NCBI RefSeq assembly: GCF_004359985.1 | Contig: NZ_SMRO01000002.1 | Span: forward strand, 1,874,536-1,938,535 | DNA: 64,000 nucleotides | From: Paraburkholderia flava | GTDB taxonomy: Bacteria > Pseudomonadota > Gammaproteobacteria > Burkholderiales > Burkholderiaceae | Reading direction: 5' to 3' | In this document: positions 48,893-57,608 of the stretch, one piece after another | How positions within the stretch are numbered: the first letter of the stretch is position 1 | How the letters are laid out: every line of letters starts with the position of its first letter | The notes under the pieces: model-generated | Told to the model about the DNA's origin: nothing | What the model saw: only the letters and a program-made list of their open reading frames with translations | The model's database searches: none | Made by a program: the position numbers and the translations under genes

Positions 48893-49056
48893 ACCGTCGG
48901 ATAAACGGCCTTCCATCGAAGCTGCACACAAGCCCTACCGCAAGCCATTTCAAACGCATGCTGCAGCGCGCCAGAACGGCGCGCTGCATGCGCGTTACAT
49001 AGCCCGGGGCGCGCTTTTTGGGTATGATCGAAAGACCATTCCGCCGGAGTTTCGTC

Positions 49057-50283
49057 ATGTCTCAGGTCGTTGAATCCGCACAGACCGCCGCCGTTTCTGC
49101 CTCATCCTCTCCTGCTTCGCTCCCTTGGGTCACCCGCCTCGTGTCGATGGACACGGTCAGCCGCAATCCGAATCTCGGGCTGATCGAAACCGTGCGCGAC
49201 GCGCTGCGCGGCCACGGCATCGAGTCGACGCTGACGCACGACGCAAGCGGCAAATGGGCGAACCTGTTCGCGACGATCCCCGCGCACGACGGTGAGACCA
49301 ACGGCGGTATCGTGCTGTCGGGCCACACGGACGTCGTGCCCGTCGACGGTCAACAATGGGACAGCGATCCGTTCAAGCCCGAAGTGCGCGACGACAAGCT
49401 CTACGGTCGCGGCACCTGCGACATGAAGGGTTTCATCGGTGCGGCACTGACGCTCGTGCCGGAAATGCAGCGAACGAAGCTCGCGAAACCGATCCACTTC
49501 GCGCTGTCGTTCGACGAGGAAGTCGGCTGCGTCGGCGCGCCGCTGCTGATCACCGATTTGCTGAAACGCGGCATCAAACCCGAAGGCTGCATTGTCGGCG
49601 AGCCGACCAGCATGCGCCCGGTCGTCGCGCACAAGGGCATCAATGCGTACCAGTGCTGCATCCGCGGCCAGGCGTCGCATTCGTCGCTGACGCCGAAGGG
49701 TCTCAACGCGATCGAATACGCGGCACGGCTCATCTGCTACATCCGCGACATGGCCGACAAATTCCGCGCCGAAGGCCCGTTCGACGAACTCTACGACGTG
49801 CCCTTCACGACCGCGCAGACCAGCATGATCAAAGGCGGCAACGCGATCAACACGGTGCCGGCCGAATGCCGCTTCGAGTTCGAATTCCGCAACCTGCCCG
49901 CGCTCGATCCGGAACTGATCTTCGCACGCATCGATGAGTACGCACGCGACACGCTTCTGCCGAAAATGCTCGCCGAACATCCGTCGGCGGCGATCGAATT
50001 CCAGAGAATCTCATCGGCACCGGGCCTCGATTCGACCGAACAGGCCGCGATCACGCAGCTCGTGCGCGCACTCACCGCGAATCAGGAAAAGCGCAAGGTC
50101 GCCTACGGCACCGAGGCCGGTCTGTTTTCGCTCGCGGGCATTCCGAGCATTGTTTGCGGCCCCGGCGACATCCAGCAGGCACACCGGGCAAACGAATTCG
50201 TCGCGCTCGAACAGCTCGCGGCCTGCGAGCGTTTCCTGAGCAAGTTCGTGCACAGCATGTCCGTCGACGCGCATCCGCGCTAA
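49057..50283 (+). CDS. argE: Acetylornithine deacetylase ArgE
   Basis: M20-family metallohydrolase releasing ornithine from N-acetylornithine in arginine synthesis. The 408-residue protein has the zinc-ligand motifs LSGHTDVVPVDG and GRGTCDMKGF, the catalytic Glu pair in SFDEEVGCVG, a dimerisation domain with the RGQASHSS motif, and the last ligand region GPGDIQQAHRANEF. The ATG at 49057 has GGAG about 8 nt upstream; an in-frame extension back to 49018 is rejected. It is followed 121 nt later by a threonine-dehydratase-like gene on the same strand. Confidence 0.93.
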   Translation: MSQVVESAQTAAVSASSSPASLPWVTRLVSMDTVSRNPNLGLIETVRDALRGHGIESTLTHDASGKWANLFATIPAHDGETNGGIVLSGHTDVVPVDGQQWDSDPFKPEVRDDKLYGRGTCDMKGFIGAALTLVPEMQRTKLAKPIHFALSFDEEVGCVGAPLLITDLLKRGIKPEGCIVGEPTSMRPVVAHKGINAYQCCIRGQASHSSLTPKGLNAIEYAARLICYIRDMADKFRAEGPFDELYDVPFTTAQTSMIKGGNAINTVPAECRFEFEFRNLPALDPELIFARIDEYARDTLLPKMLAEHPSAAIEFQRISSAPGLDSTEQAAITQLVRALTANQEKRKVAYGTEAGLFSLAGIPSIVCGPGDIQQAHRANEFVALEQLAACERFLSKFVHSMSVDAHPR

Positions 50284-50404
50284 CGCATCGCACGCTACGC
50301 GGCCGGGGCACACCGGCCGCTGTTCCGGCCGCGCGCTGACCGTTGCCGCAGCCCGGAACGAAACACGCTCGAACCACATACGCCCTCGCAACCGAACCCG
50401 CACC

Positions 50405-51424
50405 ATGTCCACCGCCACACCGCAACCCACCGACCACACCATCGACGGCGAACCGATCCCCACGCTCGATGAAATCGCCGCGCAGCATTTCACGCTCACA
50501 CCGTGGGTCGTGCGCACACCCGTCTTCGACCGGCTCGATTTTCCGTCGCTCGAAGGCACGGTGGTCAACTTCAAGTTCGAACTGTTGCAGTCGGCCGGCA
50601 GCTTCAAGGCACGCGGCGCATTCACGAATCTGCTTGCACTCGACGAAGCGCAACGCAACGCGGGCGTGACCTGCGTATCGGGCGGCAATCATGCGGTCGC
50701 GGTCGCGTATGCGGCGATGCGTCTTGGCATCAGCGCGAAGGTCGTGCTGTTCCGCTCGGCGAATCCGGCGCGCGTTGCGCTGTGCAAGGCGTACAAGGCC
50801 GACATCGTGATCGCCGAGAATCCCGCCGAAGCGTTCGAGATCGTGCGCCGTGTCGAGGCCGAGGAAGGCCGTTACTTCGTGCATCCGTTCAACGGCTATC
50901 GCACCGTGCTCGGCACGTCGACGCTCGGCTACGAATGGGCGACGCAGACGCCGGACCTCGACGCGGTGATCGTACCGATCGGCGGCGGCGGCCTTGCAGC
51001 CGGCGTGTCGACGGCGCTCCGTCTCGCGAATCCGCGCGTGCATGTGTACGGCGTCGAGCCCGAGGGCGCGGACGCGATGAGCCGCAGCTTCGCGGCCAAT
51101 CACACGATCAAGATGGGCCAGATGCACGGCATCGCCGACTCGCTAATGGCACCGCACACCGAGCAATACAGCTACGAGCTGTGCCGCCGTCATATCGACC
51201 GGATCGTCACCGTCAGCGACGACGCGCTGTGCTCGGCGATGCTCACGCTGTTCGCACAACTGAAGCTCGCGGTCGAACCCGCGTGCGCAGCAGCGACCGC
51301 CGCGTTGCTCGGACCGCTGCGCGAGACGCTGCAGGGCAAGCGTGTCGGTGTCCTGCTATGCGGGACGAATACCGATCCGCAGACCTTCGCGACTCATATC
51401 GAACGCGGACGTAAGGTGCAATGA
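50405..51424 (+). CDS. PLP-dependent threonine/serine dehydratase family protein
   Basis: A 339-residue fold type II PLP enzyme. The Schiff-base Lys lies in [14 protein letters not shown], the phosphate-binding loops are [13 protein letters not shown] and [14 protein letters not shown]. Members deaminate threonine or serine to 2-oxo acids. It lacks the C-terminal ACT-like regulatory domain of biosynthetic IlvA, so it is a short, probably catabolic type. TdcB-like or serine racemase-like alternatives cannot be separated by eye. The ATG at 50405 follows shortly after argE with no obvious terminator, so co-transcription is possible. Confidence 0.85.
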   Translation: MSTATPQPTDHTIDGEPIPTLDEIAAQHFTLTPWVVRTPVFDRLDFPSLEGTVVNFKFELLQSAGSFKARGAFTNLLALDEAQRNAGVTCVSGGNHAVAVAYAAMRLGISAKVVLFRSANPARVALCKAYKADIVIAENPAEAFEIVRRVEAEEGRYFVHPFNGYRTVLGTSTLGYEWATQTPDLDAVIVPIGGGGLAAGVSTALRLANPRVHVYGVEPEGADAMSRSFAANHTIKMGQMHGIADSLMAPHTEQYSYELCRRHIDRIVTVSDDALCSAMLTLFAQLKLAVEPACAAATAALLGPLRETLQGKRVGVLLCGTNTDPQTFATHIERGRKVQ

Positions 51425-51560
51425 GCGTGCAATGAGCGCGCGCGACGTGTGCCCAAACGCACACGCAAGCACACGCGCGCAACGGGGTCGCAGCAAAACA
51501 CTACCCGTCGCGTGGAGGGTTGGCTATCATGGCGCCATCCACTTCAGGGAGGAACCCCAT

Positions 51561-51998
51561 ATGAGCATGGTCAAGGAATTCAAGGAATTTGCCCTCAAGG
51601 GCAACGTGATGGACCTCGCGGTCGGGGTCATCATTGGCGGTGCGTTCTCCACCATTGTCAATTCGCTGGTGAAAGACCTGATCATGCCGATCATCGGCGT
51701 GGTAACCGGTGGCCTCGATTTCTCGAACAAGTTCATCCTGCTCGGTCGCATTCCCGACAACTTCAAGGGCAGCCCCGAATCGTTTAAAGATCTTCAAACC
51801 GCGGGCGTCGCCGTGTTCGGCTACGGCTCGTTCATCACGGTGTTGATCAACTTCATCATCCTCGCGTTCATCATCTTTCTGATGGTCAAGTTCATCAACA
51901 ACCTGCGCAAGCCTAAGGCCGACGAACCGCCGCCGGCACCGCCGGAAGACGTCGTGCTGCTGCGTGAAATCCGCGATGCACTGAAGGCACCGCGCTAA
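51561..51998 (+). CDS. mscL: Large-conductance mechanosensitive channel MscL
   Basis: Pressure-release channel of the inner membrane that opens under hypo-osmotic shock. The 145-residue subunit starts [29 protein letters not shown], with the conserved amphipathic N-helix and pore-lining first membrane segment, a periplasmic loop ([16 protein letters not shown]), a second membrane segment ([22 protein letters not shown]), and a cytoplasmic C-terminal helix. It has an excellent ribosome binding site (AGGGAGG). The upstream in-frame extension to 51342 is rejected. It ends at a bidirectional terminator shared with the hybrid kinase. Confidence 0.97.
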   Translation: MSMVKEFKEFALKGNVMDLAVGVIIGGAFSTIVNSLVKDLIMPIIGVVTGGLDFSNKFILLGRIPDNFKGSPESFKDLQTAGVAVFGYGSFITVLINFIILAFIIFLMVKFINNLRKPKADEPPPAPPEDVVLLREIRDALKAPR

Positions 51999-52034
51999 CG
52001 TCTGCTTGCTGCTTTACTGCTGCATCTGCATCTC

Positions 52035-52077
52035 AAAAAAGAAGGCCTGCTCGCGTTGAACGCGGCAGGCCTTTTTA
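52035..52077. terminator. Bidirectional terminator between mscL and hybrid kinase
   Basis: AAGGCCTGC / GCAGGCCTT outer stem, CGCG / CGCG inner stem and TTGAA loop. T run follows on the plus side, A run on the other, serving both convergent genes. Confidence 0.93.
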
Positions 52078-52107
52078 TTTGGATGCAGTGCCGTCGATGC
52101 TGCGGCC

Positions 52108-54108
52108 TCAAGCCGTCGCGCTCTGCCCCTCGCCGTCTCCGCTCTCCAGCGCCTTCGCATTGGCCGCGCCTTCGATCAGCTGTTCGAGCTGGCTGAAGTT
52201 AACCGGCTTCGTCAAATGCGAATTGAAACCGGCTGCGAGACAGCGCCGCACATCCTCGTCGGTACCGAAGCCGGTCAGCGCGATTGCCGGCACGTTCGAA
52301 TGCTCGCGATACGCCTTGATGAAATCGAGGCCGGTGCCGTCCGGCAGTCCCACGTCGCTGACGACGAGATCGAACGTATTCGTCTGCGTCGCGGCGAGCG
52401 CATCGGCGACGCAACCGGTGACCGTCACGTCGTGACCGAGCCCGCGGATCAACTGTGCCATTACCTCGGCTGTGTCGACGTGATCCTCGATCAGCAGGAT
52501 GGTCAGCAGACCGGCCGGATGCGGCGCACTCGGCGGCGCGACGACCGGCTCTTCGATCGGCGCCTCGGCGGTCGGCATCGTGATCGAGAAGGTCGCACCG
52601 CAATGCGCGCCCGGACTGTGCGCCGTGACGGAACCACCGTGCGCGTCGGTGAGCGCCTTCGTGATCGCGAGGCCGAGACCCAGGCCGCCGAACTGCCGCG
52701 TCATCTGCTGGCTGCCCTGCTCGAATGCGTTGAAGAGCTTGCCGATCTGTTCGGGCTCGATGCCGATGCCGGTGTCCTCGATCGAGATATGGATCTGCAT
52801 CCGCTCGTCGACAGTGCGTACATAGATGTGGCCGCCGTCCGGCGTGAACTTCGCCGCGTTGCGGATCAGGTTCCACAGCATCTGTTGCAGCCGCGCGCGG
52901 TCGGCGAGCACGTAGTGATGCGTCGCGTGCTTCTCGATGTGCACGTCCTGCTGCTTCACCTGGATCTCGCTGCGGAACAGTTCGAGCACGCTGTCGATCA
53001 CTTCATGCACGTCGACGGTTTCCAGCGACAGCCGCAGCTTGCCGTTCGCCACCCGCGTAAGATCGAGCAGATCGTCGATCAAACGCGCTTCGAGTTCGAT
53101 GTTGCGGCGGATCATCCGCACGCTCGAGCGCGCGCTGTCGGGCAGCTCGGGAATCAGTTCGAGTACGCGCGTGCCGGCAAGCACCGGCGTCAACGGCGTG
53201 CGCAGTTCGTGCGACAGCATCGCGAGAAAACGATCCTTCGCGCGGTTCGCATCTTCCGCGTTTTGCCGCGCCGCCTGTTCGGACTCGAGCAGCCGTTCAC
53301 GCTCCTCGGTCGCTTCACGCTGCTGATGGATATCCGTGCAGCTGCCGAACCACTGCGTCACAGTGCCGTTCGGCTCGCGCATCGCGACGATGCGCGCATC
53401 GAACCAGCGATACGCGCTGTCGTGACGACGAATCCGCAATTCGTGCTGATAGTCGGTCGTGCCGCTGCGCACGGTCTTCAGCCAGGTGCGGCGAATTTCG
53501 TCGCGATCTTCCGGATGCACCGCGTCGAGCCACGCGAGACCGTGCGACATGCTGTCGCTCAAGCCCGTGTATTCGCGCCACTGCTTCGACACGAAATCGC
53601 AGCTGCCCTCCGCGTCGCAGGTGAGTACCAGGTGAGGCAGCGCTTCGGACAGTGTCCGGTAATGCGCCTCGCGGTCGCGCAGCATCTGCGCATCGGCGGA
53701 TGCCTTCTGCAGACGCACCTGCGACAACACACGCTCGACCGCTTCCGGCAGATAGTCGAGATAATCGCCGGACTTCGGCACGACGTCCGACACGCCGGAG
53801 CGCAACGCTTCGATCACGCGCGATTCGTCGGTGAAACCGGTGACGAGGATCGCCGGAATGCGCACGCCCTCGCCCCGCAGACGACGGAAAAAATCGAGGC
53901 CCGATTCCGGCCCATCGAGCTGGTAGTCGAGCACGAGGAGATCCGGCGCACCGTCGACGATGCGCGCCCGCGCGTCGCCGACCGAACGGCTCGCGGCCAC
54001 GCGACACCCCGCGCGTTCGAGCGACTTGCGCGCGAGCCGCAGGATGCCCTCGTCGTCGTCGACGACAAGCACGTAGGCAGCGGGATGCGTGAAAACGTCT
54101 TCGGTCAT
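52108..54108 (-). CDS. Hybrid sensor histidine kinase (REC-PAS-HisKA-HATPase-REC)
   Basis: A 666-residue cytoplasmic signalling protein without membrane segments. An N-terminal receiver (about 10-125) has VVDDDEG and phosphoacceptor Asp61 in LLVLDYQLDGPESG; a PAS domain (about 155-275, ending WFGSCTDIHQQREA) follows. The HisKA domain has His300 in AMLSHELRTPLTPV, the ATPase has NLIRNAAKF, DTGIGIEPEQ and GGLGLGLAI, and a second receiver at the C-terminus has LVVSDVGLPDGTGLD. The front receiver suggests it takes phosphate from the neighbouring relay. The ATG at 54108 is used, removing 28 non-family residues. The output is unknown. Confidence 0.92.
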   Translation of the reverse strand: MTEDVFTHPAAYVLVVDDDEGILRLARKSLERAGCRVAASRSVGDARARIVDGAPDLLVLDYQLDGPESGLDFFRRLRGEGVRIPAILVTGFTDESRVIEALRSGVSDVVPKSGDYLDYLPEAVERVLSQVRLQKASADAQMLRDREAHYRTLSEALPHLVLTCDAEGSCDFVSKQWREYTGLSDSMSHGLAWLDAVHPEDRDEIRRTWLKTVRSGTTDYQHELRIRRHDSAYRWFDARIVAMREPNGTVTQWFGSCTDIHQQREATEERERLLESEQAARQNAEDANRAKDRFLAMLSHELRTPLTPVLAGTRVLELIPELPDSARSSVRMIRRNIELEARLIDDLLDLTRVANGKLRLSLETVDVHEVIDSVLELFRSEIQVKQQDVHIEKHATHHYVLADRARLQQMLWNLIRNAAKFTPDGGHIYVRTVDERMQIHISIEDTGIGIEPEQIGKLFNAFEQGSQQMTRQFGGLGLGLAITKALTDAHGGSVTAHSPGAHCGATFSITMPTAEAPIEEPVVAPPSAPHPAGLLTILLIEDHVDTAEVMAQLIRGLGHDVTVTGCVADALAATQTNTFDLVVSDVGLPDGTGLDFIKAYREHSNVPAIALTGFGTDEDVRRCLAAGFNSHLTKPVNFSQLEQLIEGAANAKALESGDGEGQSATA

Positions 54109-54254
54109 GCGGGCTCTTCTCGGAGTCGGCCGGTGTTGATCGGGGCAAAAGCAGGGGCAAAAGCAGCGGCGCGGCAGGGCCTCGTGCCGCACACCGGACA
54201 GACCGCCACGCCCCCGTTCAACTCATAGCGTAGCGGAATGCGGTCGGCTTGCGC

Positions 54255-54770
54255 TTACGGTTTCGAAAGCGGATGGCCGGGCGGCAGCTTCACCACCTGC
54301 AGGAAAAAGCCGAGTCGCCGCACAGCTTCGATAAACGCGTCGTACTCGACGGGCTTCGTGATGTAGACGTTGCATCCGAGTTCGTAGCAGCGCGCGATCT
54401 CACGCGGATCGTCGGTCGTGGTCAGCACGATCACCGGCACCGCTGCGGTCGTCGGCGACGTCTTCAGCCGGCGCAGCACCTCGAAGCCGTCAACGCGCGG
54501 CATCTTCAGATCGAGCAGCACGACGAAATTGGTCAACTGCGCGGGCGGCGGCCGCGAGTCCGCTTCTCCACCGCCGGCGCCTGCAGCCGCGCTTGCTGTA
54601 CCACCCGTTGCTCCCCCGAAAAAATAATCGAGCGCTTCCTGCCCGTCCGAAAACCGCATGAATCCATTCGATATGCCGGCACGCCTCAGGTTGCGTTCGA
54701 CCAGGGTCGCGTGTCCGTCATCGTCCTCGATCAGGATGATGCCGACCGTGTCCCCGTTTGTGGTTGTCAT
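54255..54770 (-). CDS. Single-domain response regulator, Rcp1-like, with low-complexity insert
   Basis: A 171-residue stand-alone receiver. The acidic pocket is ILIEDDDGH, the phosphoacceptor is Asp87 in VVLLDLKMPRVDGFEVL, and the conserved Lys lies in NVYITKPVEYDAF. It resembles the Rcp1 type of regulator that serves phytochrome-like kinases. Residues about 52-79, between helix 2 and strand 3, form a Gly/Ala/Pro-rich insert (GGATGGTASAAAGAGGG) longer than is usual. The ATG at 54770 has a GGAGG site 7 nt upstream. It lies between its probable kinase (53 nt upstream) and the hybrid kinase downstream; there is no output domain. Confidence 0.9.
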   Translation of the reverse strand: MTTTNGDTVGIILIEDDDGHATLVERNLRRAGISNGFMRFSDGQEALDYFFGGATGGTASAAAGAGGGEADSRPPPAQLTNFVVLLDLKMPRVDGFEVLRRLKTSPTTAAVPVIVLTTTDDPREIARCYELGCNVYITKPVEYDAFIEAVRRLGFFLQVVKLPPGHPLSKP

Positions 54771-54823
54771 GTAACTGCCTCCGTGGCTTTGATCTGTCTG
54801 CGCCGCGATAGTAATCGATCGGG

Positions 54824-56485
54824 TCATGCGAACCTCACCGGTTGTTCGGGCAGCACGACGAAGAACGTCGAGCCCGCCCCTTCCGCCGACTCCACCCAGA
54901 CGCGCCCGCCATGCCGCTCGACGATCCGTCGCACGAGTGCGAGGCCGATGCCGTCGCCCTTCGCGACGTCGCCGTGCAGGCGCTGGAACGCGCGGAAGGT
55001 CTTCGACAGGTAGGCGGCGGGAATGCCAAGCCCGTTATCGCGTACATAGTAAGTGCGCATGCGCGTCGATGCAGGAATCAGCGAGCCGGGCGAGCCTTGC
55101 AGGCCAGGTGTCGGTGACCCGGCGGGCGGTGCGTCGGCGGTTTCGGGTTCGAGCGCGCCGACCTCGATCCGGCCGGGTCGGGCCGGGTCGAGAAAATTCA
55201 CGGCATTGTCGATCAGTTGACCGAAGACCTGCTCGATCGCCGCCGGGTCGCCCCAGGCCGGCGGCAGGTCGCGCACCGTGACGAGCGCGGCGCGCTCGTG
55301 GATCGCGCTCTGCAGTGCATCGACGACCCGCGCAACCGCGCGACCCACGCTCACCCGCTGCCACTGATATTCGAGCCGCCCGGCGCGCGAGATGCGCAAC
55401 AGCGCATCGATGATCGACGCTGCGCGTGTGACCGCCGTGCGCAGAAACTGCAGCGATTCGCGGATGTCGCCATCGAGCACGCGCGCAAGGCGCTTGTGCT
55501 CGGTCTCCGGTAGATGTGCGGCCTCGACCACGGTGTTCAGTTCGTCGCACGACACCTGCAGCTCCTTCGAAAACCCCTGCAGGTTCACGAGTGGCGAGCG
55601 CAGATCGTGCGACACGCTGTAGATGAACATCTCGTTGTCCTGGGTTTCCTGGCGCAGTTCCTCGTTGACGCCGGCCAGCTCAGCGGCCCGCGTTTCGAGC
55701 CGCGCCTTGAGCACCGCCTGGTCGCGCTCGGCGACCCGCAGCCGTGCGCTGGTCCGGTGCAGTACCGTGTCGAGCGCGGCGATTTCGTCGTTGCCGGACA
55801 GCGGCGCGGTCATCGGCTGGCCGCTGCCGAGCCGGGCCGCGTTGTCGGTCAGCACGTCGAGCCGACGCCCGATGTTGCGCGCGAACGCGGCTGCGGTCGC
55901 CGCCCAGATCAGCATCGAGCCGACCACGGCGGCGATCAGCGCGTACTGCTGACGTTCGCGCGTATGCGCAAGCGACGCGCTGCGCTCCGCGTCGAGCCGC
56001 GATTCCTCGGCGATCAGGGTATTCAGTTCGTCGCGGAACGCGGCGATCTGCGTCGGCATGTCGCTGCCCTCGTCGGCGGCGAACGGGGCCGTGCTGCGTC
56101 CTTCGCGCAACGCCTGGGCGATTTCGTTGGCCTGCTTGCGGTACGCCTCGATCTCGCCGCGCATCCGCTGCACGCGCGCGAGTTGCTGCGGCGTGTCCGC
56201 GACCAGTTGCTCCAGATGCGTGAGCCGGTCCGACAGGTCGACCCACACCGCATGCCGGTCGATGAACGACGCGTCGCCGACGACGATCCCCGTGCGCACC
56301 CGCGCCGCCTGGCGCAACAGCGGGTCGATCACCGAGGACGCCTGATAGAGAATCTGCTTGCTGTTGGTCGACCACTGCGCGGCCTGCGTCGTGCGCTCCT
56401 GCGCGTCGAACACGACGCCGAGCAGCACCAGTTCGACGGCGCTCGGCACCGCGATCAGCAGCAGACCTTTTGTGAAAAGTTTCAT
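54824..56485 (-). CDS. Membrane sensor histidine kinase with CHASE3-like input and HAMP
   Basis: A 553-residue inner-membrane kinase. A first membrane helix (GLLLIAVPSAVELVLLGVVF), a periplasmic CHASE3-like helical domain (about 30-170), a second membrane helix (ALIAAVVGSMLIWAATAAAF) and HAMP follow in order. The HisKA domain has His293 in YSVSHDLRSPLVNLQ, and the ATPase has QLIDNAVNF, DNGLGIP and GDGIGLALVRRI. The layout is that of phytochrome-like kinases paired with Rcp1-type regulators, but no photosensory GAF/PHY domain is present. The ATG at 56485 is chosen at the membrane helix; a long upstream in-frame extension is rejected. The signal is unknown. Confidence 0.9.
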   Translation of the reverse strand: MKLFTKGLLLIAVPSAVELVLLGVVFDAQERTTQAAQWSTNSKQILYQASSVIDPLLRQAARVRTGIVVGDASFIDRHAVWVDLSDRLTHLEQLVADTPQQLARVQRMRGEIEAYRKQANEIAQALREGRSTAPFAADEGSDMPTQIAAFRDELNTLIAEESRLDAERSASLAHTRERQQYALIAAVVGSMLIWAATAAAFARNIGRRLDVLTDNAARLGSGQPMTAPLSGNDEIAALDTVLHRTSARLRVAERDQAVLKARLETRAAELAGVNEELRQETQDNEMFIYSVSHDLRSPLVNLQGFSKELQVSCDELNTVVEAAHLPETEHKRLARVLDGDIRESLQFLRTAVTRAASIIDALLRISRAGRLEYQWQRVSVGRAVARVVDALQSAIHERAALVTVRDLPPAWGDPAAIEQVFGQLIDNAVNFLDPARPGRIEVGALEPETADAPPAGSPTPGLQGSPGSLIPASTRMRTYYVRDNGLGIPAAYLSKTFRAFQRLHGDVAKGDGIGLALVRRIVERHGGRVWVESAEGAGSTFFVVLPEQPVRFA

Positions 56486-56895
56486 GTTCGCCAGGCAGAT
56501 TTTTGAGCCGCGTCTGAACCGCGAAAAGACGCCCGGCCGACACGCCGAAAGCAAGTCTCGAGGCTGACCGCGCAGCGGATTCGCGCGCGGGGCACCAGCG
56601 GATCGAGAGCCATTATCGACGTGATTTTGGGATATTTCAACGTAGACCGGGACAAGCGGCGGCGCACACAAAACCGCGCATTTTTTTACGGTGACGGAAG
56701 GCAATGCGCGGTGTGGGAGTCTATTATGAAGACAATGGATGCGGGGGCGCGAGCGTGCGGCGCGACTGGTTCGGCACGCTTCGTGCGACTCGTGATTCGC
56801 ATTGGGTCGTAGCGGAACGTCGAATGACCGTGAATCCGGCATTCCCGTATGCTATAAAAGATCGACGTGCGGCGCGCGAAGCCGGGAGTGGTCGC
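56486..56895. other. Divergent intergenic region with an inverted repeat
   Basis: 410 nt between the divergent CHASE3-like kinase gene and the unrecognised gene. It contains a 9-bp perfect inverted repeat, ACCGCGCAT (56673-56681) and ATGCGCGGT (56704-56712), around a T run, and a TATAAA hexamer at 56853-56858 that could be a -10 for the downstream gene. No RNA gene is recognised. Confidence 0.5.
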
Positions 56896-57393
56896 ATGAA
56901 AACGCTGCGGTTTGTGCAATTCTTTTTCAGGCGAATTTTTATGTCCTTCCCGAAGAAGCGTAGGCGTGCGAAGGCAGACGGGGACGAGTCGTTTCTGTCC
57001 GTGCTGCGACATTTCAAGCCGTTCAGCCAGCTCGACACGAAGATCACGCGCGCCCGTGCGCAGGACGAGCCTGTCCTCTATGCGCATGTGCTGCCGGGGC
57101 TCGACGTGCTCCTGTGCAGCGTGCGCGGCGCACAGCCGCCGTACCCGGCCGTTGCCGAACTACGGCGGCGCTGCATCGAATCGATTGCGAATGCGCTGGA
57201 GCAGCCGCTCGATGGACTCGAGAACGGCGGCTACTGGTATGAGGCCGACGGCTTCGGCTTCCTGGTGTTTGCGAGCCGGGCTCGCGCCCGCATCCTGCCG
57301 GAATTCGGCGCGACCCGCGCAGCGGGCATCGGTGCACGGCGCGGCGTGCGCCGCGATGCCGCCGGCGACGCGACGCCGCGTTCGCTGCGCTAG
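56896..57393 (+). CDS. Unrecognised cytoplasmic protein
   Basis: A 165-residue protein with no family I can name. It starts MKTLRFVQFFFRRIFMSF, then a strongly basic patch KKRRRAKADGD, a middle part with alternating hydrophobic segments (EPVLYAHVLPGLDVLLCSV, WYEADGFGFLVFASRAR), and an Arg/Ala-rich, probably disordered tail. The start at 56896 is chosen because GGGAG lies 8 nt upstream; a start at 56941 (MSFPKKRR) is possible. Codon usage matches its neighbours over the central region, which argues for a real gene. It is divergent from the sensor kinase and convergent with the AsmA-family gene. Confidence 0.6.
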   Translation: MKTLRFVQFFFRRIFMSFPKKRRRAKADGDESFLSVLRHFKPFSQLDTKITRARAQDEPVLYAHVLPGLDVLLCSVRGAQPPYPAVAELRRRCIESIANALEQPLDGLENGGYWYEADGFGFLVFASRARARILPEFGATRAAGIGARRGVRRDAAGDATPRSLR

Positions 57394-57608
57394 ACGGTTG
57401 TCTCACAGGCGGGCGCTGCGCGCCTGCCTTGCCGTGCTGTTCATTCGAGGGGTGCGGTCGGCCCCGTCGCCGGTCCTGTAGATCCCCTTCTCTGCCGTTG
57501 TTGAACAATCCGCGCCGACGCGACCGTTTGGATTGCTCGCACCGTTCAATCACCTGTCGCAACGCAAGACCACACAGTGTCCATGCGTTGCGTTGCGTCG
57601 CGTCGAGT

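Noticed and set aside
47654..48931. Long open frame antisense to mfd
   Set aside because: Compositional shadow of mfd, which has all expected motifs including the helicase block.
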